Shown: positions 1 through 9,322, numbered from the stretch's first letter. The stretch is 64,000 nt of DNA from Bacillota bacterium (GCA_012727425.1 JAAYHQ010000057.1:1-64000), one strand, 5' to 3'. Notes: generated by a model from the sequence alone, not told the origin. Made by a program: numbers and translations.

Positions 1-115
1 ATGGACTGGTAGAATTCATAATTGGGGTCAAATACTCTTACAGCTCTCGATCTTCTTTCCTGAGAAAGTTAAACCCTATTTACGCTAAGATGGAAGAGCT
101 AAAAGCACTAAATTC

Positions 116-682
116 TTGACAGACCCCTTTTGCCCGCATAATCAGTACATACAGCCCATTATGGATAAGATCGAAGAGAGTGACGGCGTGATCTTTGCGG
201 CCTCTTGCTTTCAGGGTGCCGTTCCCGCCCTGGGTAAAAACTTCACTGATCATCTGGCCTTTCTGATTCACCGGCCACGCTTCTTTGCGAAGAAGGCTTT
301 AATCATTTCAACCACGGGCGGGGTTTCTGCGGATTGTGTGACGAAATCATTGGCTAACACCCTGGCCGGATGGGGTTTTAATAAATGCTACCAATTGCCG
401 GTGGTCGCCTTAAGCTGGAATGATTATAAACCAACAGAGAAGCATCTGAAAAAAGCATCTAAAGTGGCGAAGGCATTTTATCTGGATTTAAAATCGAAGA
501 GACTTCATCCTCCCCGCATTGGCGTTTTAATCCCTTTTAACTTATTCCAAGCCATGAGTAAGGATTATGCGCCGGGGACCCCATACGAAACACCGGACGG
601 GGTTTTTTGGCAACAGTACATGGGGCTGAGGTATGCACCGGGAGTTCCGGTGCCTCTCCCGAAAAAGATATTGGCTGGTTAG
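116..682 (+). pseudogene. Iron-sulfur flavoprotein / NAD(P)H-dependent FMN reductase-like, N-terminally broken
   Basis: The frame matches the C-terminal two thirds of the flavodoxin-like iron-sulfur flavoprotein family: a Cys-containing segment (DPFCPHNQ), then MDKIEESDGVIFAAS, a region equivalent to the usual K-(A/N)-F-x-D-R turn (GKNFTDHL), and a later STTGG loop. The first roughly 60 residues with the FMN phosphate loop are absent. The same frame is closed by TAA at 86-88 and no ATG with a ribosome site precedes the homologous part; the only start is a TTG without Shine-Dalgarno. The next locus is also decayed, so I read this as a pseudogene or a frameshifted gene. The family assignment is from general pattern and is moderate. 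Confidence 0.5.
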
Positions 683-936
683 TCTTTCAAGTTGGTAAGT
701 ATCTTTCCCCGCGAATGATTGTTACGTACAAGGAATGAACGAAGTATTCCGCACCTGCTCTCCGGTTTTTACCAAAAACGGGGATTATCATTGGTTGCTG
801 TCCAGCGAACGATGTGGAAGCATGTAAGACGTTTCCCCAAAAGGTTACTGCCCTTTTGGTGAGCTTCGGTACGCTGCAGATAAAAGTATTATCCGACAGA
901 CCTAAAGAATAATTTATAGTACAGGAGGAAAGAGTG
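683..936. other. Gene-free stretch between two decayed genes
   Basis: No frame of convincing length, no recognised RNA and no clear terminator were seen. The composition is like the neighbouring decayed genes, so it may hold further unrecognisable remnants. The 3' end carries the ribosome site of the racemase pseudogene. Confidence 0.4.
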
Positions 937-1402
937 ATGAAAACAATCGGGTTAATTGGCGGTATGAGCTGGGATACTATTCGAGCAAATCAAGGATGGA
1001 ATCAAAATTGAATTAATCCATATTGCTGATGCCACAGCAGAAAAAGTATTAAGTGCAAACATAACAAAGGTCGGATTACTGGGAACTCGACAGACAATGG
1101 AAGAAGATTTTTATAAATCTCGACTTGAAGAAAGAGGGAATCAAGTTTTAATCCCCAAGCAAAAGGACAGGGAACTCGTCCACCAGGTGATATTTAATTA
1201 ATTATGCCTTGGGGAAATCAGGGAAGAATCGAAAGAGGAATATAAAAGAATTATTGAGGAATTAATTGCAATGGGGGCGGAAGGAATAATTCTCGGTTGC
1301 ACAGTGATTCCTTTATTAATCAAGCAGGAAGATTCAAGAGTACCACTTTTTGATACAACTTACATCCATGCGATGGCGGCAGTGGAAAAAGCAATTAATT
1401 GA
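937..1402 (+). pseudogene. Aspartate/glutamate racemase family pseudogene
   Basis: A good ribosome site (AGGAGG, 923-928) and ATG open a frame reading MKTIGLIGGMSWDT, the standard start of the aspartate racemase family. It then hits TGA at 1009. From about 983 a different frame continues with the family's middle and end: IELIHIADATAE, KVGLLGTRQTMEEDFYKSRL, EGIILGCT and PLFDTT. About 90 residues that normally lie between these parts, including the first catalytic cysteine region, are missing. A second lesion is TAA at 1199-1201, where the family usually has Glu in a (Y/F)NELCLG-type motif. One deletion with frameshift plus one nonsense codon make a functional product implausible. Confidence 0.85.
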
Positions 1403-1515
1403 AAGTAGATGGGGGATGTAAGCGTTTGCCATCCCTGGAAACCTTCAAATTAGGGCCGACCAAACGACGACTAACAACAGGGTTTGCATAAGGGGTCGAA
1501 CATTAAGAATGTAGA

Positions 1516-3690
1516 TCATTGATGAGAATATGATTCTACTAAAACAGCGGAGATATTGGCTTCGGGCATGTCAATTCTTGTTAATAGTCTTTCCTTATTT
1601 AAATATAGTTTCATCGAGGACTGGGCACCAGCGATGTTACATAACCAGCCGTTCCCATCTATACCTTCTTCCATTGAATAAGGCCTAATGGTCACCGCAA
1701 GATTTTTATATTCACCACTGTCGGCTAGAAAAACGGTAACCGTCTTGGTGGTCTCTGTCTCCAGATCTTCGACCAAACGGGCGGCCAACCACCCCCACGG
1801 CAAAAAATTTAAGATATCGACCGCTATTTCATCGTTGAATAAGCGGTAAAAGGTAAACTGGGTCTCTCTTCCTGCGCTTACCACCTTAATATGTAGATTC
1901 TTTGCGAATAAGAATTCTCTTTCTGTTTTTACCCTCTCCCATTGACCATTGTTGTAATAGTAAAGCACGTAACCCTGCTCATCCAAGAGCATTTCGGATT
2001 GATATTCAGTATAAATGTGGGAAATAGTTAATTTCTCCCTCAGGCGGTAGTTTCCATCGGTGGTGGCGTTTAGTGTAGCCGTATAATCTCCGATTTTCAT
2101 TCCTTGACTTAAGATTTCGAAACGCCATTCGTCTCCTCTGGCCAGGAGTTGACTAATATTGAGCGGAGAAGGAGCTATTGGTCCCGTTTCTTCTGGAGTA
2201 AAATGGAGGATTTCGATCCTTCCCGGTTTTAGCCCGGTAAAAGTAAATTTATGCCTCAACGCGATACTATCACTAAAGCCAATGTGAGTAAGATCAGCGG
2301 ATTCATATTGGCCCCAGGTGGGATCTATGGCTTTCCATCCGTTTTTGCCGGCAAAGACTTCGACCCAAGCGTGAGGCGAAAAGCTATTATTAGTACGGAT
2401 ATACGCATATCCGGTGATATACCGGGTAGGAATCTTCAGAGCACGACAAAGGGCAACGGTGAGAACCGCAAAATGGCCGCAAACTCCTTTCTTTTCTTTT
2501 AGGATCTCGACCGCATTTAAGTCTTTACCTGAAAAAGACTCGTCATAGGTAACGTTTTCCCCGACCCAACGGGCAATGGCTACCGCTGCTTCCCATGTGT
2601 TCGTGGCCCCTTTTGTGATCTCTTTGGCCGTGGTGATTATCTCTATGTGGTCGATTTGGAGCAAAGGATGGTCGCTTAAATACTCGGTAAATTCGGGCCC
2701 CCATTGGATTACCACCGGAAAAACAAAGGGTTCGTTTTTGGTGGTCCCTTTAACCACCTGATTAAGGGTAACAAGACCTTCAATCCATTGTTCGTCAATA
2801 GATCCACTAAACCTTTGCCGGGCGGTTGGGGTTTTCAGATAAGCAAGATTGTTGAAAATCGGTCTGAGCTTTATGGATATGGTCATGTTTGTTAAAAGCT
2901 GGGGTTGGAGTAGCGGAGTATTGCTAGGTAAGTCACAGATAATTCGATCAGCGGTGTAACCAGTAATTATCTCTTCGGAAAAGTCTTCACCAACCATAAA
3001 CTCACAGATGCCGTAATCCTCAGCGTCTATCCTATAGACCATTTGTTCAGAACATACGTAAATCAGGTCTTTATCGGCTAAATAACGATCTTCTTCGGAC
3101 TCCCCCTGTGTTCGTCCAGGATTATTTTGATATTCGATCTGAATGACCCGACCGGATGGGGAAATGGCCTGGCAGGCTTTTTCGGGACTGAGAAATTGCT
3201 TTTTAAGCAACAGTTCGGTTAACCAAGGGCGGGAGTGATCATAAAGATATAAGGGTTTATCCGTTTTGATCTGATTGGTGTGCTGCTTTTCCTTAGTCTT
3301 TTCGGAAAAAACATAACCATCTTCGGTTTGCGCGATTAAGGTATGAGTGTGCTTTTGCCCATTCAAATATAACGTATCTTCGGTGCTGATTAAAGAACAA
3401 TCATCTCTCAATTGAATAATGCTTTGCCCTCGATATTCCTGGCAATTTCCCTCGAGGATTAATTTGTAGAAGTATTCATCCTTGAACGTCCAGATGGTCT
3501 CAGTTTCTGTATCATCCCGGCTGATGAGTGTAACCTTGTTCAAACAAAAGAGCTGCCCGTCAAGTTTAGTCATGTAGCTCCAACTCATTCTTTCCGCTAG
3601 GTTCCCGACCATAGCGAAGGAAGGTATAGCCGTGAGCAAGATAAAGACCATTGTGAACACGGCAGGGAGTAAAAACCGCTTTTTTCGCAT
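1516..3690 (-). CDS. Secreted transglutaminase-like (papain-fold) protein
   Basis: This 724-residue protein starts with a clear signal peptide (MRKKR, a hydrophobic run, then Ala at about 26). The middle holds a transglutaminase-like core: Cys in GVCGHF (about 403), His in SPHAWVEV (about 440) and Asp in AIDPTWG (about 455), so the Cys-His-Asp triad is complete. Flanking regions are beta-rich and unassigned. Related bacterial proteins are thiol proteases or cross-linking enzymes at the cell surface; the substrate here is unknown. ATG at 3690 has an upstream GGAGG-type site. It appears monocistronic with its own minus-strand promoter. Confidence 0.8.
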   Translation of the reverse strand: MRKKRFLLPAVFTMVFILLTAIPSFAMVGNLAERMSWSYMTKLDGQLFCLNKVTLISRDDTETETIWTFKDEYFYKLILEGNCQEYRGQSIIQLRDDCSLISTEDTLYLNGQKHTHTLIAQTEDGYVFSEKTKEKQHTNQIKTDKPLYLYDHSRPWLTELLLKKQFLSPEKACQAISPSGRVIQIEYQNNPGRTQGESEEDRYLADKDLIYVCSEQMVYRIDAEDYGICEFMVGEDFSEEIITGYTADRIICDLPSNTPLLQPQLLTNMTISIKLRPIFNNLAYLKTPTARQRFSGSIDEQWIEGLVTLNQVVKGTTKNEPFVFPVVIQWGPEFTEYLSDHPLLQIDHIEIITTAKEITKGATNTWEAAVAIARWVGENVTYDESFSGKDLNAVEILKEKKGVCGHFAVLTVALCRALKIPTRYITGYAYIRTNNSFSPHAWVEVFAGKNGWKAIDPTWGQYESADLTHIGFSDSIALRHKFTFTGLKPGRIEILHFTPEETGPIAPSPLNISQLLARGDEWRFEILSQGMKIGDYTATLNATTDGNYRLREKLTISHIYTEYQSEMLLDEQGYVLYYYNNGQWERVKTEREFLFAKNLHIKVVSAGRETQFTFYRLFNDEIAVDILNFLPWGWLAARLVEDLETETTKTVTVFLADSGEYKNLAVTIRPYSMEEGIDGNGWLCNIAGAQSSMKLYLNKERLLTRIDMPEANISAVLVESYSHQ

Positions 3691-3773
3691 TGAGTTTACC
3701 TCCTAAGGATAACCGGAAGACCCGGTTAGCTAAGGATTTCAAATCATGTTCCCGGGGATGTTTTCTGAAGTCT

Positions 3774-3802
3774 ATTTTATATACTCTACAATATTAACAC
3801 AA
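3774..3802 (-). promoter_or_regulatory. Sigma-A-like promoter of the transglutaminase-like gene
   Basis: Read on the minus strand, TTGTGT (-35) is followed by a 17-base spacer and TAAAAT (-10), about 85 bases before the start codon at 3690. Spacing is ideal and both hexamers are close to consensus. It partly overlaps the upstream edge of the GNAT remnant on the other strand. Confidence 0.5.
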
Positions 3803-3810
3803 GTTACCAT

Positions 3811-3984
3811 AACTTACAATTAGCAGGAAACGGCCATATAAAGGACTTGGCCTCTTTTAGAGCATTTTACATAAAGATCGGGTTTGAACTGCTGATCACA
3901 CTTTCAGAAATGTGGGATGATGAAAATCCTTGCCTGATTATGATAAAGAGTTTAGGTGGTAAAAAAATCTTAAGCCGCTTGTAG
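3811..3984 (+). pseudogene. GNAT acetyltransferase C-terminal remnant
   Basis: A short frame ending in TAG at 3982-3984 reads LASFRAFYIKIGFELL, then MWDDENPCLIMIKSLG. This is the pattern of the last 50 residues of GNAT N-acetyltransferases (the ALAFYxKxGFE beta-bulge followed by a final strand). No start codon or N-terminal acetyl-CoA-binding motif lies upstream; only non-matching sequence and the promoter of the opposite gene. I therefore call it a gene fragment. The following sequence, 3985-4107, has another short open stretch (reading ANPQRYHMQLASHI) that I cannot place. Confidence 0.55.
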
Positions 3985-4107
3985 CTTGTGGTGTTGCACT
4001 AAGACCCGGGCTATGCCTTAAAGTCCATGGATGCCGCAAACCCGCAACGTTATCATATGCAACTGGCAAGTCATATAACCGCAGATCTGCGTAAAGGTGC
4101 GGTACGG

Positions 4108-4146
4108 AAAAGCCGGATTTAGCTATCTAGATCCGGCTTTTCCTTT
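4108..4146 (+). terminator. Rho-independent terminator-like hairpin
   Basis: A perfect 11-bp inverted repeat (4108-4118 with 4131-4141, AAAAGCCGGAT and its complement) surrounds a 12-base loop and ends in TTTTCCTTT. It follows the decayed stretch and precedes an A-rich leader, so it probably belonged to a gene now lost. Confidence 0.6.
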
Positions 4147-4344
4147 ATGGGAACCTGGCGGAAGAGGAGAAGATTAGTTTGGAAAAAATACTTTGAACCG
4201 ATCAAAAACAATAAAATAACAAAAAGATAGAACAAAAAAGAAGGAATATTTACCGAAACAGAATATATAAATAAAGGGAAAACAAAAAATAAATAAATAC
4301 AATAAAGAAAGATAATAAAAAGTAAAAGGGGTGAGCAGTTAGGA

Positions 4345-4373
4345 TTGCTTCTTTAGAGAACGACCGGTATACC
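4345..4373 (+). promoter_or_regulatory. Candidate promoter of the sugar ABC operon
   Basis: TTGCTT and TATACC are separated by 17 bases, about 100 bases before the first gene of the importer operon. The preceding 150 bases (4180-4330) are strongly A-rich, which could act as an UP-like element. No operator was recognised. Confidence 0.4.
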
Positions 4374-4475
4374 ATAGGAATGAAGGGCATGAATATTAAA
4401 AATATTATAAATAATAACGCTTGAGAACGGGTGTATCAAACCGTGGTGCGATTCACCGGCGAAGGAGTGGTGGGT

Positions 4476-5966
4476 TTGGGTGAAAATTATTCTTTACAAA
4501 TGAAAGGGATCACAAAGAGGTTTCCCGGAGTGTTAGCCTTAAATAACGTTGATTTTAACCTAAGAAAAGGGGAAGTCCATGCTTTAATTGGGGAAAATGG
4601 TGCCGGAAAGTCGACCCTTATTAAGATCCTTTCTGGTGCGCACCAAATGGACCGGGGAGAAATTATCATTAACAACCAAAAAGTATCGATTCAGAACCCA
4701 AGACATGCGCAGGAATTGGGGATAAGCGTAATCTATCAAGAGTTTAACCTTATTCCTTACCTATCCGTCTATGAGAACATCTTTCTCGGACGGGAGCATA
4801 TGAAGCATAAATATTTTATTGATAATAAAGAAATTAAGCGGAAGACAAAAGAGCTTCTGGAAGAACTGGAAATAAAGATTGACCTCGACTGTTTGGTCGC
4901 TGATCTTAGTGTTGCGCAACAACAGATGATCGAAGTAGCCAAAGCTTTATCGATGAACGCGAACATAATTGTCATGGATGAACCGACTTCGGCTTTGGGG
5001 AACCGTGAAATCGAGCAGTTATTCAAAACCATTAAAAAGTTGAAAAACAGAGGTATTTCTGTCATCTATATTTCCCACCGGTTAGAAGAATTATGGGAAA
5101 TTGCGGACCGGGTTACTGTTTTGCGGGATGGACATCATGTCGCGACTTCGGATTTGAAGGCCATGACCAAAGATGAATTAATTAAACTGATGGTCGGGCG
5201 CGATTTAACCGAACAGTTCCCGAAACGGGATGTGGCACTTGGCGCAGAAATTTTGCGGGTTGAAGGGTTAAGCAAACGAGGGGTATTGGATCAGATCTCG
5301 TTTAACTTGCGGCGGGGCGAAGTAGTTGGCTTTGCCGGTCTGGTGGGATCAGGGCGGACGGAATTAATGCGGTGTCTTTTCGGGGCGGAACGTTTTGAAC
5401 AAGGAAAAATCTATATCGAAGAGAACGAGGTTGAAATCAAGTCACCCCAAGATGCGATCAAGCAAGGGATTGGTTTCATAACGGAAGACCGCAAACGACA
5501 AGGCCTGATGCTGATCCGGCCAGTCAAGGAAAATATGACAATCACCGATTTAAACCAATTTATTAAGCGTCTATTTATTGATCGCAGGCAAGAAGAGGCA
5601 ACGGCCGAAAGCTTGGTGGAAAAGCTCAGGATTAAGACGCCCAGTCTGGAGCAGGAAGTAAGGTACTTAAGCGGTGGCAACCAACAGAAAATTGTTATCG
5701 CCAAATGGTTGCTGAAAAACGCCAAGATTCTTATTTTTGATGAGCCGACGCGAGGAATCGATGTTGGTGCCAAAAAAGAAGTCTACAATTTAATAAATAT
5801 GCTAGTAAAAAATGGCGCCGGGGTGATTATGGTCTCTTCCGAACTCCCGGAAATAATCGGTATGAGCGATCGGATCTACATTATGAGTCACGGCAGGATC
5901 ACTGGTGAACTGACTGCTCAGGAAGCGTCCCAGGAAAAAATCCTGAAATATGCAACAAAGGAGTGA
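4476..5966 (+). CDS. Sugar ABC transporter, double ATPase subunit (RbsA/MglA type)
   Basis: This 496-residue protein has two fused nucleotide-binding domains, as in ribose/galactose-type importers. The first has Walker A GENGAGKST (about 39-47) and Walker B IIVMDEPTSALG (about 164-175). The second has the degenerate loop GLVGSGRTE (about 288), the signature LSGGNQQK (about 398) and Walker B ILIFDEPTRGID (about 419). It energises the permease encoded 6 bp downstream. The frame is open back to GTG 4431, but GAAGGAG at 4461-4467 is well placed for TTG 4476, giving a start close to MKGITKRFPG as in the family. The substrate cannot be read from sequence. Confidence 0.9.
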   Translation: MGENYSLQMKGITKRFPGVLALNNVDFNLRKGEVHALIGENGAGKSTLIKILSGAHQMDRGEIIINNQKVSIQNPRHAQELGISVIYQEFNLIPYLSVYENIFLGREHMKHKYFIDNKEIKRKTKELLEELEIKIDLDCLVADLSVAQQQMIEVAKALSMNANIIVMDEPTSALGNREIEQLFKTIKKLKNRGISVIYISHRLEELWEIADRVTVLRDGHHVATSDLKAMTKDELIKLMVGRDLTEQFPKRDVALGAEILRVEGLSKRGVLDQISFNLRRGEVVGFAGLVGSGRTELMRCLFGAERFEQGKIYIEENEVEIKSPQDAIKQGIGFITEDRKRQGLMLIRPVKENMTITDLNQFIKRLFIDRRQEEATAESLVEKLRIKTPSLEQEVRYLSGGNQQKIVIAKWLLKNAKILIFDEPTRGIDVGAKKEVYNLINMLVKNGAGVIMVSSELPEIIGMSDRIYIMSHGRITGELTAQEASQEKILKYATKE

Positions 5967-5972
5967 AGAACC

Positions 5973-6992
5973 ATGAGGAGGATTTTAGGGAAAGCCAACA
6001 GTTCTATTGGTAAAGAATTGGGGGCACTGACCGCCTTAATCTTGTTATGTGTGATTATGTCTTTCAGTTCGCCCCACTTTCTTTCCTTGACCAACTTAAT
6101 GAATATTTTGCGGCAATCAACCCTGATCGGAATTGTTGCGGCGGGAATGACTTTTATCATCATCACCGGCGGGATTGATCTTTCCGTTGGTTCAGTTTTA
6201 AGTTTATCCAGTTGTTTAACAGCGGGAATGATTGTTAACTATGGATGGAATGTCTGGTTGTCGGTTTTTCTCGGGATTATCATCGGTGCCTTCTTTGGCT
6301 TGCTTAATGGGCTAATGATTACCCGTATTCCTTTGCCACCCTTTATTGCTACTTTAGGTATTATGGGGGTGGCGCGCGGTTTGGCGTTTGTCTACACCGG
6401 CGGTGCTCCGATCTACACCTTTCCCGAATCCTTTAAATATCTTGGTCAAGGCATGATCGGGCCGATTCCCTTCCCCGTCATCCTGATGGTTGTCGTTTAT
6501 ATCATTTTCTATATTATGCTGAAACGGACGAAATTGGGGCGCTATACCTACGCGATTGGTGGCAACGAAGAAGCAGCAATTCTTTCCGGAATTCCGACTG
6601 GGCGCTACAAAACAATAGTGTACAGTTTAACCGGGGCTTTGTCCGCCTTGGCTGGGATGGTCCTTGCCGCCCGCTTGGATGCGGCCACTTCAGTAGCGGG
6701 TGATGGCTTTGAACTTGATGTCATTGCTGCAGTCGTCATTGGCGGAACTAGTTTGAGCGGCGGTCAAGGGGGGGTAATTGGTTCGCTCATTGGTGCTTTA
6801 ATCATGGGTGTGGTCAGAAACGGTTTAAACCTGCTCTTGGTTTCTTCCCACTGGCAGCGGGTAATATTGGGCTTAATTATTCTGGCGGCTGTAACGGTGG
6901 ATGTTTTAAGGAAAAAGGGAGTAATCATTAAAGCTACCAAGTTCAAGGGGGTGATCATGGGCGATCAGGGTAAAAGGCCGGAATCTCTATGA
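5973..6992 (+). CDS. Sugar ABC transporter permease (RbsC type)
   Basis: This hydrophobic 339-residue protein has about eight to ten membrane segments and the family motif GGIDLSVGS near residue 65, followed by GGTSLSGGQGG near 250. It forms the membrane channel for the RbsA-type ATPase just upstream and the binding protein just downstream. ATG 5973 follows an AAGGAG site that overlaps the end of the ATPase gene. The last 20 or so residues (after VDVLRKKG) extend slightly beyond the usual family end. Confidence 0.92.
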   Translation: MRRILGKANSSIGKELGALTALILLCVIMSFSSPHFLSLTNLMNILRQSTLIGIVAAGMTFIIITGGIDLSVGSVLSLSSCLTAGMIVNYGWNVWLSVFLGIIIGAFFGLLNGLMITRIPLPPFIATLGIMGVARGLAFVYTGGAPIYTFPESFKYLGQGMIGPIPFPVILMVVVYIIFYIMLKRTKLGRYTYAIGGNEEAAILSGIPTGRYKTIVYSLTGALSALAGMVLAARLDAATSVAGDGFELDVIAAVVIGGTSLSGGQGGVIGSLIGALIMGVVRNGLNLLLVSSHWQRVILGLIILAAVTVDVLRKKGVIIKATKFKGVIMGDQGKRPESL

Positions 6993-7022
6993 ACAATAAC
7001 CATTAAAGAAGGAGGAAGCTGG

Positions 7023-7952
7023 ATGCGCAAAAAACTATTACTTATGCTTCTGATTTTGGTGTTGGTGTTCAGTAGTGCCCAGGCCGCACGGAAAAAAATA
7101 GAGGTGGCCATGATCTCACCGGCGTTGACCAGTACTTTCTACATTGCAACGAATGCCGGTGCCACCGAGGTGGCCAAGGAGTTAGGTTGGAATTTATATA
7201 AATTAGCTCCCGACCGGGAAACAAACTTCCAAGCACAGGTAAGCATGGTTGAAGACATGATCCAGCGAAATGTGGACGCGATTGCGCTTTGTGCAATCAA
7301 TGATAAGGCAATCGTCGCTGCCGTCGAAAAAGCCAACAAAGCCGGTATCCCGGTGTTCGTCTTTAACTCTTTGACCGAATTGCCCGGTGGTGAGGTGGTT
7401 GCTTATGTCGGTTATGACCAAAGGGCAGGCGGGCGTAAAGTGGGATTGAAAGCGGTGGAATTATTGCACAGTAAGTATGGTGAGTTGAAAGGGAAAGTGG
7501 CTATTCTTGAAGGAGTGCCCGGTTACCATACTACGGAACGAAAAGGTGGGTTCATGGAGATCTTGAGTAGGTTCCCCGAGATCGAAATCGCTGCTTCTCA
7601 GCCGGCCGATTGGGAACGGGAAAAAGGTATGAATGTCGCGGAAAACCTTTTACAGTCAATTCCCGATCTTGATCTGATCTTTGGGTGCAGTGACGCCATG
7701 GCCCAGGGTGCTGCTCAGGCGGCCCGCTCGATGAATAAAGAAATCTTTACAATCGGGATTGACGGTAATCCCGACGCCATTGAAGATGTGGCCAAAGGGC
7801 GACTCACCGCCACCCTTGCGGTATTCCCAACGGAGATGGGGAGACTCACCATGCGCGCAATTAAGGACTACTTTGACGGGAAAGAGGTACCCCGTTTTAT
7901 TAAGACCCCAACGGAGATTGTTGATCTCGACAACTGGGAAAGGATCAAATAA
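7023..7952 (+). CDS. Sugar ABC transporter substrate-binding protein (RbsB type)
   Basis: A signal peptide (MRKKLLLMLLI to SSAQA, about residues 1-21) precedes a periplasmic-binding-protein type I fold. It has a first strand IEVAMISPALTSTFY, a region NVDAIALCAINDKAI, and IFTIGIDGNPDA near residue 243. There is no lipobox cysteine after the signal peptide, unusual for a monoderm Firmicute, where such proteins are normally lipid-anchored. A strong AAGGAGGAAG site precedes ATG 7023. It is the last gene of the operon and is followed by a strong terminator. Family membership is clear; the sugar is not. Confidence 0.9.
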   Translation: MRKKLLLMLLILVLVFSSAQAARKKIEVAMISPALTSTFYIATNAGATEVAKELGWNLYKLAPDRETNFQAQVSMVEDMIQRNVDAIALCAINDKAIVAAVEKANKAGIPVFVFNSLTELPGGEVVAYVGYDQRAGGRKVGLKAVELLHSKYGELKGKVAILEGVPGYHTTERKGGFMEILSRFPEIEIAASQPADWEREKGMNVAENLLQSIPDLDLIFGCSDAMAQGAAQAARSMNKEIFTIGIDGNPDAIEDVAKGRLTATLAVFPTEMGRLTMRAIKDYFDGKEVPRFIKTPTEIVDLDNWERIK

Positions 7953-7995
7953 GGGCAATAAGTAAATAAATTTATGTTCGGTCAACCTTCAGTAT

Positions 7996-8031
7996 ACGGC
8001 GGTTTTAGTGGGAAACTAAAACCGCCGTTTG
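7996..8031 (+). terminator. Rho-independent terminator of the sugar ABC operon
   Basis: A perfect 14-bp stem (7996-8009 with 8015-8028) and a 5-base loop end in GTTTG. It lies 44 bases after the binding-protein stop codon. Confidence 0.8.
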
Positions 8032-8170
8032 TCTGCGACCCTGATCTTGATTACGAGAGCGGGGTCCTTTCCTATTCAGGTTAACCATTTTCAGCGGTAT
8101 AAATATGTATGGAAGGAAAATAAAGGTTGGTACCGAAAATGTTAATAATTTAAAGCATAAAAGGAGTAGG

Positions 8171-8710
8171 GTGAAACCGATGAAACCCCGAACTACATTT
8201 TGCTTTGGCCTTCTTATTGGCATCGTTTTCGTCTCTTTTTTTATAGTAGTCAATTTAATCCCTAGAAAGGAATTTTCCGGTGAGGTAATTAAGGAGATGG
8301 ATCCCCCTCCCGATCTGCCGGAGGTCATTACGGAAGCAAAAGCCCCTTCCTGCCAGCCGGAGATTATTCAAGAGACGGGGGATCCGCTTAGTGTGTTATT
8401 TAATAACACGTGGTTGTCGGCGGCAGAGCCGAGGTGGTGGATGAAATTTGAAGGAAACCTTATTATGCTTGGGCCCTATGAAGGGGGAATCGATTTGCTG
8501 GAAAAGTTTGAGGTTGTTGAGGTCGATGCGGAAAAGAGAAGCATAGTTATTCATGTTACCGAGTTTCGTTGGCTTCATCATCCGGATTGTCCTGATGAAG
8601 TTGAACAGCGAGATGATCTTGACCGCCTAACCTTAGAGGGTAAAACAATGATCTACGAACATAAATTTGAATCGAACGAAGCAGTAACTACTATTTGGAC
8701 GGCTATGTGA
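8171..8710 (+). CDS. Hypothetical membrane-anchored protein
   Basis: About 179 residues: one N-terminal membrane segment (FCFGLLIGIVFVSFFIVV) and an external domain rich in acidic and proline residues. The C-terminal half (GNLIMLGPYEGG, YEHKFESNEAVTTIW) looks like a small beta-rich fold. I do not recognise the family. AAGGAG at 8161-8166 sits 4 bases before GTG 8171 and 13 before ATG 8180 in the same frame, so either start is possible. It stands alone between the ABC operon terminator and a 230-base gap. Confidence 0.6.
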   Translation: MKPMKPRTTFCFGLLIGIVFVSFFIVVNLIPRKEFSGEVIKEMDPPPDLPEVITEAKAPSCQPEIIQETGDPLSVLFNNTWLSAAEPRWWMKFEGNLIMLGPYEGGIDLLEKFEVVEVDAEKRSIVIHVTEFRWLHHPDCPDEVEQRDDLDRLTLEGKTMIYEHKFESNEAVTTIWTAM

Positions 8711-8944
8711 TGGTCTTATGCCTGTGGTTATTGTCCATGGCAACCGAAAACCAGCGCCGCCGCTTAGCCAGCAGTATCAAGTGTCCGGGGAAAGCCATTT
8801 GCACAAGTTGAATATGTAGTTTAAAATATATTTAATACCGAAGCTAAGCGGGGTACGGGGTATAACCGGTGTATGGAATCACAGTAACAACCGCAATCGG
8901 GGAAAGGCTTGTTCTGTAGCAAAAGAAGGAGTGATTGTTAAGCA

Positions 8945-9322
8945 ATGCCCGAAGCCAGCTTTATGTTTGATGGAACTGTCGCCAAAATCATAAAAGGTAT
9001 TGAGTACGTGAGGAAACATATCAACCCGGACTTTGCCATCACTCAGTTCTATTTACTGATGCTTGTTGCCCGGAACGAAGGCACTGCGCAAAGGGTCCTT
9101 GCCGAGCGGGCTAAATTGCCGCACGGCACGGTAAGTAGAAATTTAAAACAACTGGGTACATATAAAGTCAAAACAAAGGACGGAAAGGTTGAAACAAAGG
9201 GTTACAACCTCATCGAATTGCGACCGGATGTGTTTGACCGGCGTATTACCGAGGTTTATTTGACCCAGAAGGGGAAGAAGATTGTTCAGGGCATAGTTAA
9301 CGCAGTAAACCACCATAAATAA
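8945..9322 (+). CDS. MarR-like winged-helix DNA-binding protein
   Basis: A 125-residue protein whose centre reads as a winged helix-turn-helix: FAITQFYLLMLVARNEG, then RVLAERAKLPHGTVSRNLKQLG (recognition helix about 55-75). The wing carries lysine-rich KVKTKDGKVETKGYN, and it closes with VYLTQKGKKIVQGI, a typical MarR end. It probably dimerises through terminal helices and represses transcription; the target is unknown. ATG 8945 is preceded in frame by a stop. The GGAG site is 14 bases away, longer than usual. The neighbours give no clear partner. Confidence 0.65.
   Translation: MPEASFMFDGTVAKIIKGIEYVRKHINPDFAITQFYLLMLVARNEGTAQRVLAERAKLPHGTVSRNLKQLGTYKVKTKDGKVETKGYNLIELRPDVFDRRITEVYLTQKGKKIVQGIVNAVNHHK

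Noticed and set aside
4180-4330. A-rich block before the sugar ABC operon as a replication origin or DnaA region
   Set aside because: No DnaA-box clusters were seen; more simply an AT-rich promoter upstream region.
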